A DNA stretch of 19,174 nucleotides from CAZTAK01 sp964611585 (GTDB lineage: Bacteria > Pseudomonadota > Alphaproteobacteria > SHVP01). The position numbers were made by a program, and so were the translations under genes. The stretch covers positions 1 to 19,174 of the forward strand of contig CAZTAK010000054.1 in NCBI GenBank assembly GCA_964611585.1, read 5' to 3'. The notes below the pieces were generated by a model. That model did not search any database. It was not told the DNA's origin and saw only the letters and a program-made list of their open reading frames with translations. Positions 1 through 6,378 of this stretch are shown piece after piece (position 1 is the first letter of the stretch; each line of letters begins with the position of its first letter).

Positions 1-362
1 ATCCAATGGGCCGTGCCGATGGAACAACAATCGCCGTCGCCGGTATTGACGAAGACGTTGAGGTCCGGCCGAGCCATCTTCACACCCTCGGCAATCGGCA
101 GGGCGCGGCCATGCAGGCCGTGGAAACCGTAGGTGTTCATATAGTGCGGGAAGCGGCTGGAACAGCCGATGCCGGAAACGAACACAGTTTCCTCCGGCAT
201 CAACTCTTCGTCCCGGCACAGGCGTTGCAGCACGGTCAGGATCGCGTTGTTGCCGCAACCGGTACACCAGCGCGGCACGCCGGACATGAAATCGTCGATC
301 GTGAAGTTTTCTTCATTTGACTTCAGCAAGCGTTCGGTAACGGGTGTTGGCATATCGGCCAT
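1..362 (-). CDS. korB: 2-oxoacid:ferredoxin oxidoreductase beta subunit (KorB type), partial
   Basis: This is the N-terminal 120 residues of the thiamine-diphosphate (ThDP) subunit of a 2-oxoacid:ferredoxin oxidoreductase, which decarboxylates a 2-oxoacid and makes acyl-CoA plus reduced ferredoxin. The gene runs off the left edge. Visible hallmarks are the WCTGCGNN motif near residue 33 and SGIGCSSRFP, which supply cysteines for the [4Fe-4S] cluster of the beta subunit. HGLHGRALPIAEGVK follows, and then GDGDCCSIG, the start of the ThDP/Mg-binding motif. It lies 16 nt after the stop of the fused alpha subunit, so the two are surely co-transcribed. Two in-frame ATGs (362 and 353) are possible. 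A GAAGAAAG stretch touches the first and sits about 9 nt before the second, so 353 may be the true start. The 2-oxoglutarate assignment rests on the partner's fused gamma-alpha architecture; another 2-oxoacid is possible. Confidence 0.9.
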   Translation of the reverse strand, partial: MADMPTPVTERLLKSNEENFTIDDFMSGVPRWCTGCGNNAILTVLQRLCRDEELMPEETVFVSGIGCSSRFPHYMNTYGFHGLHGRALPIAEGVKMARPDLNVFVNTGDGDCCSIGTAHW

Positions 363-378
363 CTTTCTTCGTACGCGC

Positions 379-2301
379 TTAGCGCAGTTTCTCGCCGACC
401 ACTTTGGCGATGGTCGACGGTTTCATCGGGGCTCCCTTGACCTCGCTCCAGCAGTCGATATCGGTCAGGTAGCGGGCGCGCAGCAGCCAGGCGAGTTGGG
501 AATAGCGGCGGTTATCTTCGTCGATGATCTCGCTTTCGGGGCTGTCCGACCAGCTGTTCTCGATCGTCATCACCTTCTTGAAGCCTTGCATGATTTCTTT
601 GATGCCGGACGGCAAAGGTTGCAGGAAGGTGAGGTGCATGGACGAAACCTTGTGGCCGTCATTGCGTAACCGCGTGACCGCCTCTTCGATCGCCCCTTTG
701 GTACTGCCCCAACCGATGATCAGCAGGTCACCCTCGCTGTCGCCGAAAACCGTCGGCGGGGTCAGCGTCTTTTGCAGGGTGGCCAGTTTCAAGCTGCGTT
801 GGCGCATCCCCTCCTGATTGATCAACGGGTCGTAAGCGACATTGCTGTTGCGGTCATGGGCCAGCCCGGTCAGGCAGTGCATTCCATTGGGCTGGCCGGG
901 AATGAAGCGCTGGGCGATTCCGGTGGTTTCGTCCCAGTCGTAGGGCCGGGCGCTTTCTGCCACGGCGCTCTGGTCGAACGGCGGGGCGACCCAGTCCGCT
1001 GAAAACTCCGGCCGGCGGAAGGGCTGCTGCGCGGTCGCCAGATTGGCATCGGTCAGAAGCAAGACGACGGTGTTGAAGGTCTCGGCGATCTTGCGGGCGG
1101 TGATCACCGAATAGAAACAGTCTTCGATGCTGGAGGCGGCCATTACCACTTTGGGGGCATCGCCATGGCCACCGAAGCAAGCGAACAGCAGATCGCCCTG
1201 TTCGCCCTTGGTTGGCTGACCGGTGCTCGGACCGCCGCGCTGCACGTCGACCACCACCAGCGGGATTTCCGCCATTATTGCCAGGCCGATGGCTTCCTGT
1301 TTCAAGGACAGGCCGGGGCCGGAGGTGATGGTGAGGGCGCACTTGCCGGAATAGGAGGCGCCGATGGCAAAGGCGCAGGCCGCGATCTCGTCCTCGGCCT
1401 GGTGGACGATGCCGCCGACTTTCTCGAAGATGTCGCTCAGGTAATGCGAGGCGGAGGTCGCCGGGGTGATCGGGTACATCGCACAGACCTGCATGCCCGA
1501 CGCCAGCACGCCGAGCGCCAGGGCGGAATTGCCGTTGATGACGATCTGGGGCTCGGTCGATTTGACTGCCGGGATGTCGTATTTGAAGTCGAGGTTGGCT
1601 TCGGCCCAGGCGTAGCCGGCATCCATCAGTTCGACATTGGCCTTGACGACGGCATCGCTTTTGGTGGCGAAGATGAAGGCGATCTGCTTGTGCGCCATCT
1701 CCGGCTCGAAGCTGTAGATATTGCACAGTAAGCCGAGCACAAACATGTTCTTTCCGCGCGTGGGGTCCACAACCAGGTGGAGGCATTCCTCTTCCATCGG
1801 GATTTCATAAACCTGATAGCCTTGTGCCAGCAGGTCGTCATAGGCCTGAATATAGGACCCGACGATTGCCGGATCGCGGTCGTTGCGCCATTTGTTTTCG
1901 AGCAGAATGGTGCTGCCGTGTTTCAGTTCACCGGCGCGGACCCGGCCCAACAGGACTTGCTCGTTGAAGGCAACGACAAGGTCGGTTTGATCGCCGCCGT
2001 TGGTGACGTGACTGGTGCCGACCCGGATGCGGTTGCCGCTGGCTCCCTCGATGCTGCGTGCCGGGGGTTGGATTTCGGCTGGAATGATTTCGACCGTCCA
2101 GATGCCGTTGCCCTTGCGGGCGGCGATTGCGGCGAACGATTGGCCGCATTTCTGCGCCCCTTCTCCCGAATCGCTGACGATTTCGACAATATGTTCGTCC
2201 AGTGTCCGGACGGTTTTTGCCACCGGAGCGGAAGCGCCGTTGCCGTCTTCGTCGGGCAACAAATCGGTCTTTAGTGCCGTTTCCATTTCTACCGTATCCA
2301 T
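379..2301 (-). CDS. korA: 2-oxoacid:ferredoxin oxidoreductase, fused gamma-alpha subunit (KorA type)
   Basis: This 640-residue protein fuses the gamma domain (about residues 30-200) to the alpha domain (about 245-640) of a 2-oxoacid:acceptor oxidoreductase. The gamma part shows the expected THVTNGG-like stretch (here SHVTNGGDQTDLVVAFNE). The alpha part begins at INGNSALALGVLASG, followed by YPITPATS (Tyr276), HQAEDEIAA and TSGPGLSLK, all usual in alpha subunits, and QRGGPSTGQPTKGEQGD. The fused form is typical of KorA, which pairs with a short KorB beta subunit to oxidise 2-oxoglutarate to succinyl-CoA. The enzyme would be cytoplasmic and oxygen-sensitive unless adapted. The gene lies 35 nt after the GltD/NfnB-like gene and 16 nt before korB. 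The ribosome site before the ATG is weak (GGAA about 13 nt away). The first 25 or so residues are acidic and variable. The substrate is inferred from architecture only. Confidence 0.92.
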   Translation of the reverse strand: MDTVEMETALKTDLLPDEDGNGASAPVAKTVRTLDEHIVEIVSDSGEGAQKCGQSFAAIAARKGNGIWTVEIIPAEIQPPARSIEGASGNRIRVGTSHVTNGGDQTDLVVAFNEQVLLGRVRAGELKHGSTILLENKWRNDRDPAIVGSYIQAYDDLLAQGYQVYEIPMEEECLHLVVDPTRGKNMFVLGLLCNIYSFEPEMAHKQIAFIFATKSDAVVKANVELMDAGYAWAEANLDFKYDIPAVKSTEPQIVINGNSALALGVLASGMQVCAMYPITPATSASHYLSDIFEKVGGIVHQAEDEIAACAFAIGASYSGKCALTITSGPGLSLKQEAIGLAIMAEIPLVVVDVQRGGPSTGQPTKGEQGDLLFACFGGHGDAPKVVMAASSIEDCFYSVITARKIAETFNTVVLLLTDANLATAQQPFRRPEFSADWVAPPFDQSAVAESARPYDWDETTGIAQRFIPGQPNGMHCLTGLAHDRNSNVAYDPLINQEGMRQRSLKLATLQKTLTPPTVFGDSEGDLLIIGWGSTKGAIEEAVTRLRNDGHKVSSMHLTFLQPLPSGIKEIMQGFKKVMTIENSWSDSPESEIIDEDNRRYSQLAWLLRARYLTDIDCWSEVKGAPMKPSTIAKVVGEKLR

Positions 2302-2336
2302 TGTCGGGCTAATTTCCGGGGGTGGGTCCGTCGCGC

Positions 2337-3845
2337 TCAGGCGCTTCTCAAGCGCACGAAGTTTTTTTCCTCAAGATCGATACCGAATAGTTTGGGGCCG
2401 TCACTGGCGCTGTCGCGCTTGGGGAGGTAGACGATGTCCGTGTCGCGTATCCCCAAATAGGATTTGATCGAGCGCGCCGCCTTGCGGCCTGCGCCCATTG
2501 CGAGGATCACCGTGGCGGCACCGGTGACGATATCGCCACCGGCATAAACCCCCGCCATCGAGGTGGAGAGATTCTCGTCGGTCTCTATATAGCCCCATTG
2601 GTTAAGCTTGAGTTTGGTGGTCTGGCCGATGATCGGGTTGGGATTGGTGCCGATGGCATAAACCACCATGTCGGTCTCGAACTCGTACTCGCTGCCTTCG
2701 ATCGGTACCGGCCGGCGGCGGCCGGAATCGTCGGGTTCGCCCAGCTCCATCTCCAGGCAGCGCATGCCGCGGACGTTGCCCTCGCCGTCATCGAGAATCT
2801 CGATCGGGGCGGTCAGCCAGCGGAAGTCGATGTCTTCCTCTTGGGCGTGGTGAATTTCCTCTTCTCGCGCCGGGGCTTCCGCTTCGGTGCGGCGGTAGAT
2901 GCAATACACCTTTTGGGCGCCCAGGCGAAGGGCAACCCGCATCGCATCCATGGCGGTATTGCCAGCACCGATGATGGCGACCTTTTTGCCCAGGTGCAAC
3001 GGCGTGTCGTATTTCGGAAACTCGCCCGCGCTCATCAGGTTGCAACGGGTCAGCAATTCGTTGGCCGAGAGCACGCCGTTGAGCGATTCGCCCGGTATGC
3101 CCATGCATTTCGGCGAGCCCGCTCCGGTGCCGACGAAGACGGCCTCGAAGCCCATCTCATCGACCATCTGCTCGATCGTGAAAAGGCGGCCGACCAGGGT
3201 ATTGCATTCGATCTTGACGCCGAGCTTTTCGATGTTGCCCAGTTCGACGTCAATCACCTCGTTCGGGAGGCGGAATTCGGGAATCCCGTAGCGCAGGACG
3301 CCGCCAGCCTTGTGCAGGGCCTCGTAGACGGTGACATCGCAGCCCACCTTGGCGAGGTCGGCGGCGCAGGCCATGCCGGCAGGACCGGAACCGACGATGC
3401 CGATCTTGAATCCATTCGGCTCGCGGTAAGGCTGGGTGCTCCAGCCCTGTTCGATCGCCAGGTCGCCGATCCACCGTTCGAGCCGGCCGATCGCCACCGG
3501 TTCGAGGGTGTCGCCGACCGGGCAGACCAATTCGCACTGGTCTTCCTGCGGACAGACGCGGCCACAGATTGCCGGCAGCAGATTGGCATCGCTCAGGGTT
3601 TCGTAGGCGGCATGGAACTCGCCGGCGATGATCTGCTCGATGAAGCCGGGGATGTCGATGGCAACCGGACAAGCCTTGACGCAGGCCGGTTCCGGGCAAA
3701 GCAGGCAGCGTTCGCATTCGTTGAGGGCATGTTCCTGCAGATATCCGAGCGCCACCTCGGCGAAGTTCTGTACCCGATCCCCGGGTGCCTGTACGGGGAT
3801 CGCGGTTCGTTCCTGCGGAATGGTGCGAATTGTTTTCTTGGCCAT
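2337..3845 (-). CDS. GltD/NfnB/SudA-like NAD(P)-dependent iron-sulfur flavoprotein
   Basis: This 502-residue protein belongs to the glutamate synthase small-chain-like family that includes NfnB and SudA. The N-terminal domain carries two cysteine groups for [4Fe-4S] clusters: C44, C47, C50, C55 and C59, then C94, C98, C104 and C108. An FAD-binding Rossmann motif follows (GSGPAG, residues 152-157), with GGVLRYGIPEFRLP after it. The NAD(P)-binding motif GAGNTA starts at residue 293, with YRRTEAEAPAR just behind it. The C-terminal GVYAGGDIVTGAATVILAMG closes the FAD fold. No glutamate synthase large subunit is nearby. Its neighbour encodes the matching NfnA/SudB-like subunit 58 nt upstream, so the pair most likely forms an Nfn- or Sud-type complex moving electrons between ferredoxin and NAD(P)H. 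It could instead be the NADP-reducing arm of the adjacent KorAB. Which of these holds cannot be read from sequence. Confidence 0.9.
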   Translation of the reverse strand: MAKKTIRTIPQERTAIPVQAPGDRVQNFAEVALGYLQEHALNECERCLLCPEPACVKACPVAIDIPGFIEQIIAGEFHAAYETLSDANLLPAICGRVCPQEDQCELVCPVGDTLEPVAIGRLERWIGDLAIEQGWSTQPYREPNGFKIGIVGSGPAGMACAADLAKVGCDVTVYEALHKAGGVLRYGIPEFRLPNEVIDVELGNIEKLGVKIECNTLVGRLFTIEQMVDEMGFEAVFVGTGAGSPKCMGIPGESLNGVLSANELLTRCNLMSAGEFPKYDTPLHLGKKVAIIGAGNTAMDAMRVALRLGAQKVYCIYRRTEAEAPAREEEIHHAQEEDIDFRWLTAPIEILDDGEGNVRGMRCLEMELGEPDDSGRRRPVPIEGSEYEFETDMVVYAIGTNPNPIIGQTTKLKLNQWGYIETDENLSTSMAGVYAGGDIVTGAATVILAMGAGRKAARSIKSYLGIRDTDIVYLPKRDSASDGPKLFGIDLEEKNFVRLRSA

Positions 3846-3903
3846 GGCCGAGTGGTCCGTTCTATGCGTCTATATAACTGGTGCGGTCCCTGATGGGACC
3901 TCG

Positions 3904-4902
3904 TTATGCACCGATCTTGCCGCGCGCGGCGCGACTTTTTCGTTTCGGTTTCTTGGCCGCCGTTTTCGCCGCGGCTGAGGGGGCGGTCTCACCGGTCCAC
4001 TTCTCCATCGCCAGCGCCTCATCGGACTTGAACCGTGTCAACCGGTTCATGAGATCGTCGAAATTGACCTGGTGGCCGTCGAAGTCCGGCCCGTCGACGC
4101 AGGCGAATTTTGTTTCGTCGCCGACCAGCACCCGGCAGCCGCCGCACATGCCGGTGCCGTCGACCATGATGGGATTGAGGCTGACCGTGGTCTTGATGCC
4201 TAATTCGCGTGTCGTTTCCGCCGCCGCCTTCATCATGATTGGCGGCCCGATGGCGATCACCTCGTCGATATCATCATGCTTGGCGGCGGCCATCTTGATG
4301 CCATCGGTGACAAGCCCCTTGATGCCGGCCGAGCCGTCGTCGGAACAGATGATGAATTCGTCACAGACGCTCTCGAACTTATCGCGCCAGAACACCAGGT
4401 CTTTGTTGCGGAAACCGATGACGCCGATAACGTAGGCGCCGCTCTGTTTGAAGGCGCGGGCCTGGGGGAAAACCGGGGCGACCCCGAGGCCGCCGCCAAC
4501 ACAAACCACTTTGCCTCCTTCGCCGATATGGGAGGGCTCTCCCATCGGGCCGACCAGGGAGTGCAGCGAGGTGCCGACCTGGCATGTCTTCTGCATTTCG
4601 GCGGTCGTCTTGCCGGCGACCTGGATAACCAGGGTGATGGTGCCGCGTTCGGTATCGAAATCGGCGATTGTCAGGGGGATTCTCTCGCCGCCTTCGCGGG
4701 AGATCACGATCACGAACTGACCCGGCCTGGCAGCCTTGGCCATCATCGGATGATTGACTTCCAACAGATAGGTGACGTCCGAAAAATCCTCGCGGGCAAC
4801 GATCTCGTAGGAGGCGTCATGACGGGGTACGGCGCCCGCAGGTTCTTTCGCCCCGCTCTTGCCGCTGCCGAAACCGCCGCAGTTCTTTCTTCCAACCGTC
4901 AT
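3904..4902 (-). CDS. NfnA/SudB-like ferredoxin-NADP reductase subunit (FAD, [2Fe-2S])
   Basis: This 332-residue protein has an FAD-binding beta-barrel (RPGQFVIVI, then RIPLTIADFD), an NAD-binding domain (VCVGGGLGVAPVFPQA) and a C-terminal [2Fe-2S] module. The likely cluster ligands are Asp248, Cys253, Cys256 and Cys268 (DGTGMCGGC, then FACVDGP). An Asp in place of the first Cys of PyrK-like proteins is a mark of the NfnA/SudB branch. The protein should pair with the downstream GltD-like subunit as an NADH/ferredoxin:NADP oxidoreductase or sulfide-dehydrogenase-type complex in the cytoplasm. The start is supported by GGAGG 11 nt upstream of the ATG. Two parts look extra for the family: about 30 Gly/Lys-rich N-terminal residues, and a C-terminal tail of about 30 residues rich in Ala, Lys and Arg. 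It is the first redox gene of the minus-strand block; a 12-bp palindrome lies about 20 nt upstream of its start. Confidence 0.9.
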   Translation of the reverse strand: MTVGRKNCGGFGSGKSGAKEPAGAVPRHDASYEIVAREDFSDVTYLLEVNHPMMAKAARPGQFVIVISREGGERIPLTIADFDTERGTITLVIQVAGKTTAEMQKTCQVGTSLHSLVGPMGEPSHIGEGGKVVCVGGGLGVAPVFPQARAFKQSGAYVIGVIGFRNKDLVFWRDKFESVCDEFIICSDDGSAGIKGLVTDGIKMAAAKHDDIDEVIAIGPPIMMKAAAETTRELGIKTTVSLNPIMVDGTGMCGGCRVLVGDETKFACVDGPDFDGHQVNFDDLMNRLTRFKSDEALAMEKWTGETAPSAAAKTAAKKPKRKSRAARGKIGA

Positions 4903-4921
4903 AAGAAATCAGGCCTCCGCC

Positions 4922-4933
4922 ATTGACGTCAAT
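4922..4933. promoter_or_regulatory. 12-bp perfect palindrome upstream of the nfnA-like gene
   Basis: ATTGACGTCAAT is an uninterrupted 12-bp palindrome lying 20 nt before the start codon of the minus-strand redox operon. The position suits an operator overlapping the leader or promoter. No regulator is encoded nearby, and a chance palindrome cannot be excluded. Confidence 0.3.
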
Positions 4934-5106
4934 AGATCCTGGTGGATCGGGTTTTCTCCTTAGACCCGGCGACTTTGGGCCCCATTACCTCTGTCCTTGA
5001 GCCAAGGGTCGCCCCGGTAGACGCGCCGCGGAATCCCCTCAGGAATATTGAAAAAGTGATGATCGTGAAAATTGCTGGGGGCATTGATACTGGTCAATCG
5101 GCACCG

Positions 5107-5123
5107 GCCGGCGAGGGGCCGGC
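5107..5123 (-). terminator. Short GC hairpin after the small cysteine-protein gene
   Basis: GCCGGC pairs with a second GCCGGC across a 5-nt loop, starting 11 nt past the stop codon of the small minus-strand gene. There is no T-tract after it, so it is at best a weak or factor-assisted terminator, or a partial one allowing read-through into the redox operon. Confidence 0.25.
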
Positions 5124-5133
5124 ATTCGGGCTC

Positions 5134-5358
5134 CTAGGCCAACATCACCTCCAACCGGTCGAGCAAATCCCTATTTGGACAATTGAAATAACGGCTTTCT
5201 ACATTGAAATCGCAAGTGTGAAATTTGTCGCACAGGCGGCACTTTAACGTGGCGGCCTGCATTTCCTCGGGCAGGAGTGTGATGCTGCGTTCGATATCAA
5301 TGTCGAGAAACTCAAACATACAGCCTAACGGATAGGGCATCGTCGATTGTATCGACAT
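5134..5358 (-). CDS. Small four-cysteine protein, DUF6455-like
   Basis: This 74-residue protein carries C40-x2-C43-x5-C49-x10-C60, ending in NCPNRDLLDRL. The C-x2-C...C...CPN arrangement followed by a short helix resembles DUF6455, a family of small alphaproteobacterial proteins of unknown function; the match is by eye. The cysteines could bind a metal or an iron-sulfur cluster, which is inference. The start at 5358 was chosen because GAGGGG sits 10 nt upstream. Later in-frame ATGs at 5340 and 5319 lack a convincing ribosome site, and the reading frame stays open upstream to about 5625 without family-like sequence. It is on the same strand as the NfnA-like gene, 231 nt upstream of it, and diverges from the ferredoxin gene. 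A role tied to the two flanking redox operons is possible but unproven. Confidence 0.6.
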   Translation of the reverse strand: MSIQSTMPYPLGCMFEFLDIDIERSITLLPEEMQAATLKCRLCDKFHTCDFNVESRYFNCPNRDLLDRLEVMLA

Positions 5359-5910
5359 CGTCGAAAATCCCCTCATGGCCCGAGGATGATAGCAGGAATT
5401 CCAGAATCCCCGAATGGCACGTTCCAACGCTGACATTGGTAGCAGCAAGGAGCGTCGGCGCCATGCGGCGCACTGACGCACGGTGGAGTGCCGCGCCGGC
5501 CGGGTGCCGGCAGAATTCGAGGGCCAGCTCATAATGGGCACGGCGGTGGGGAGATTCTGGATGGCCCACCGGCCAGCCGCCGATCTTCGGTTCGTCGGTC
5601 CAGAGCCTCGGTTCTTGGCCCTCAAATCGGATCAGCTTGTGGAGTTTGATCCTGGTCGTTTCGAAATCGGTGGAATAGCGATCAACGCGTGCCCGGTGTG
5701 GCCGGCGCACTCCAGTATCGGGGCGAAGTGTGAAGAAGTGGAGAACCCGACATGATCGTCGCCGCACCGCAGCGAATTGCGGCTGAACCGGGTCAACCGG
5801 GACCACGCCAGAAAGGCGATCGCACTCTATGCGTGTATTCAAGAGATTCGCGCGGGCGGGGTTTCACTAGGAATAGGGTCTCACATCCGGCGAGAATCGG
5901 GTCCTCGGTT

Positions 5911-5922
5911 GGGTCGCGACCC
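5911..5922. promoter_or_regulatory. 12-bp perfect palindrome in the divergent region
   Basis: GGGTCGCGACCC is a perfect palindrome about 165 nt upstream of the ferredoxin gene. It may be a regulator site or a chance GC-rich palindrome. Confidence 0.2.
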
Positions 5923-5940
5923 TGCCGGTCGTCGTGGCGC

Positions 5941-5969
5941 CCCGGCAAAAGTTGGCGCCGGGTTTGCCG
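5941..5969 (+). promoter_or_regulatory. Two mutually exclusive hairpins upstream of the ferredoxin gene
   Basis: CCCGGC (5941-5946) can pair with GCCGGG (5957-5962), while CGGCAAA (5943-5949) can pair with TTTGCCG (5963-5969). The arms overlap, so only one hairpin can form at a time, which would suit a leader switch if the transcript starts upstream. No start site is known. Confidence 0.2.
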
Positions 5970-6008
5970 CTCGACTGGACACGGAAACACGATAATCGAT
6001 ATTGTTCC

Positions 6009-6027
6009 CCGATAGCCGGCATATCGG
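6009..6027. promoter_or_regulatory. Inverted repeat CCGATA-N7-TATCGG near the ferredoxin gene
   Basis: Six-base arms separated by 7 nt end about 58 nt upstream of the ferredoxin ATG. The position and size fit a dimeric repressor or activator site, though a chance repeat is possible. Confidence 0.25.
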
Positions 6028-6085
6028 AGGCGTTGCGCGACTCGGCGCCGCTGTGACCTGCGGCGCTTTTTCAATTTGGTACGAC

Positions 6086-6367
6086 ATGCCCCTGTTCAAA
6101 GCCGAAAAGACCATCGTCACCAAGAACGCCGGCGTCTGGGACATCGACCTCAACGAGGAGACCTGCAAGGCCTGCGGGTACTGCATCAATCTCTGCCCGG
6201 TCGATGTCTTCGCTTGGCGCAAGGAAGCGAACAAGCTTGGTTGGTTCCCGGTCGTCGTGGCGCATGAGGAAAACTGTTTCGGCTGCATGCTCTGTTACCA
6301 GATCTGCCCGGATTTTTGCCTTGAAGTGACGGCGAAGGCAACTGCGCAGCTGGTCGACGCGGGTTAG
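6086..6367 (+). CDS. 2-oxoacid:ferredoxin oxidoreductase delta subunit (2[4Fe-4S] ferredoxin)
   Basis: This 93-residue ferredoxin-type subunit has two complete cluster motifs, CKACGYCINLCP and CFGCMLCYQICP. It would carry electrons from the ThDP catalytic centre to an external acceptor. It opens the four-gene set delta-alpha-beta-gamma, the same order as oorDABC of Helicobacter and Campylobacter, which oxidises 2-oxoglutarate. The ATG at 6086 starts MPLFKAEKTIV, a natural beginning for this subunit; the frame is open further upstream but reads poorly there. No strong ribosome site precedes the ATG (only a GGT about 8 nt away). The next gene follows after 11 nt. The substrate of the complex is not decided by this subunit. 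Confidence 0.9.
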   Translation: MPLFKAEKTIVTKNAGVWDIDLNEETCKACGYCINLCPVDVFAWRKEANKLGWFPVVVAHEENCFGCMLCYQICPDFCLEVTAKATAQLVDAG

Positions 6368-6378
6368 AAGGAGATTCC

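Larger units (their letters stand above)
5359..6085. other. Intergenic region between divergent redox operons, with inverted repeats
   Basis: No confident gene is seen in these 727 nt. A 73-codon plus-strand frame (5534-5755), preceded by GAGGG about 10 nt before its ATG, has acceptable composition but no recognised motif. An overlapping minus-strand frame (5312-5842) starts with TTG and also matches nothing. Inverted repeats include CCGCA/TGCGG (5767-5782), the 12-bp palindrome GGGTCGCGACCC (5911-5922), two overlapping hairpins at 5941-5969, and CCGATA/TATCGG (6009-6027). The stretch should hold the promoter of the ferredoxin-led operon and perhaps that of the small cysteine protein. No clear -35/-10 pair could be picked out. 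Confidence 0.5.

Noticed and set aside
2337..3845. Glutamate synthase small subunit (gltD) acting in ammonia assimilation
   Set aside because: No glutamate synthase large subunit is nearby, and the adjacent NfnA/SudB-like partner points to an Nfn- or Sud-type complex.
2598..3893. 431-codon plus-strand frame opposite the GltD-like gene
   Set aside because: It is a long antisense shadow caused by GC-rich codons; the minus-strand protein has complete cofactor motifs.
4942..5247. 101-codon plus-strand frame covering the nfnA leader and the small cysteine gene
   Set aside because: It is antisense to the DUF6455-like gene, has no recognised motif, and its start lacks a ribosome site.
5642..5655. 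GAGTTTGATCCTGG, identical to a stretch near the 5' end of bacterial 16S rRNA
   Set aside because: The flanking bases do not continue as 16S rRNA (TCGTTTCG follows instead of CTCAG) and no other rRNA segment is seen, so it is taken as a chance match or at most a tiny remnant.
5312..5842. 176-codon minus-strand frame upstream of the small cysteine gene
   Set aside because: It begins with TTG, has no ribosome site or family features, and overlaps the small gene in another frame.
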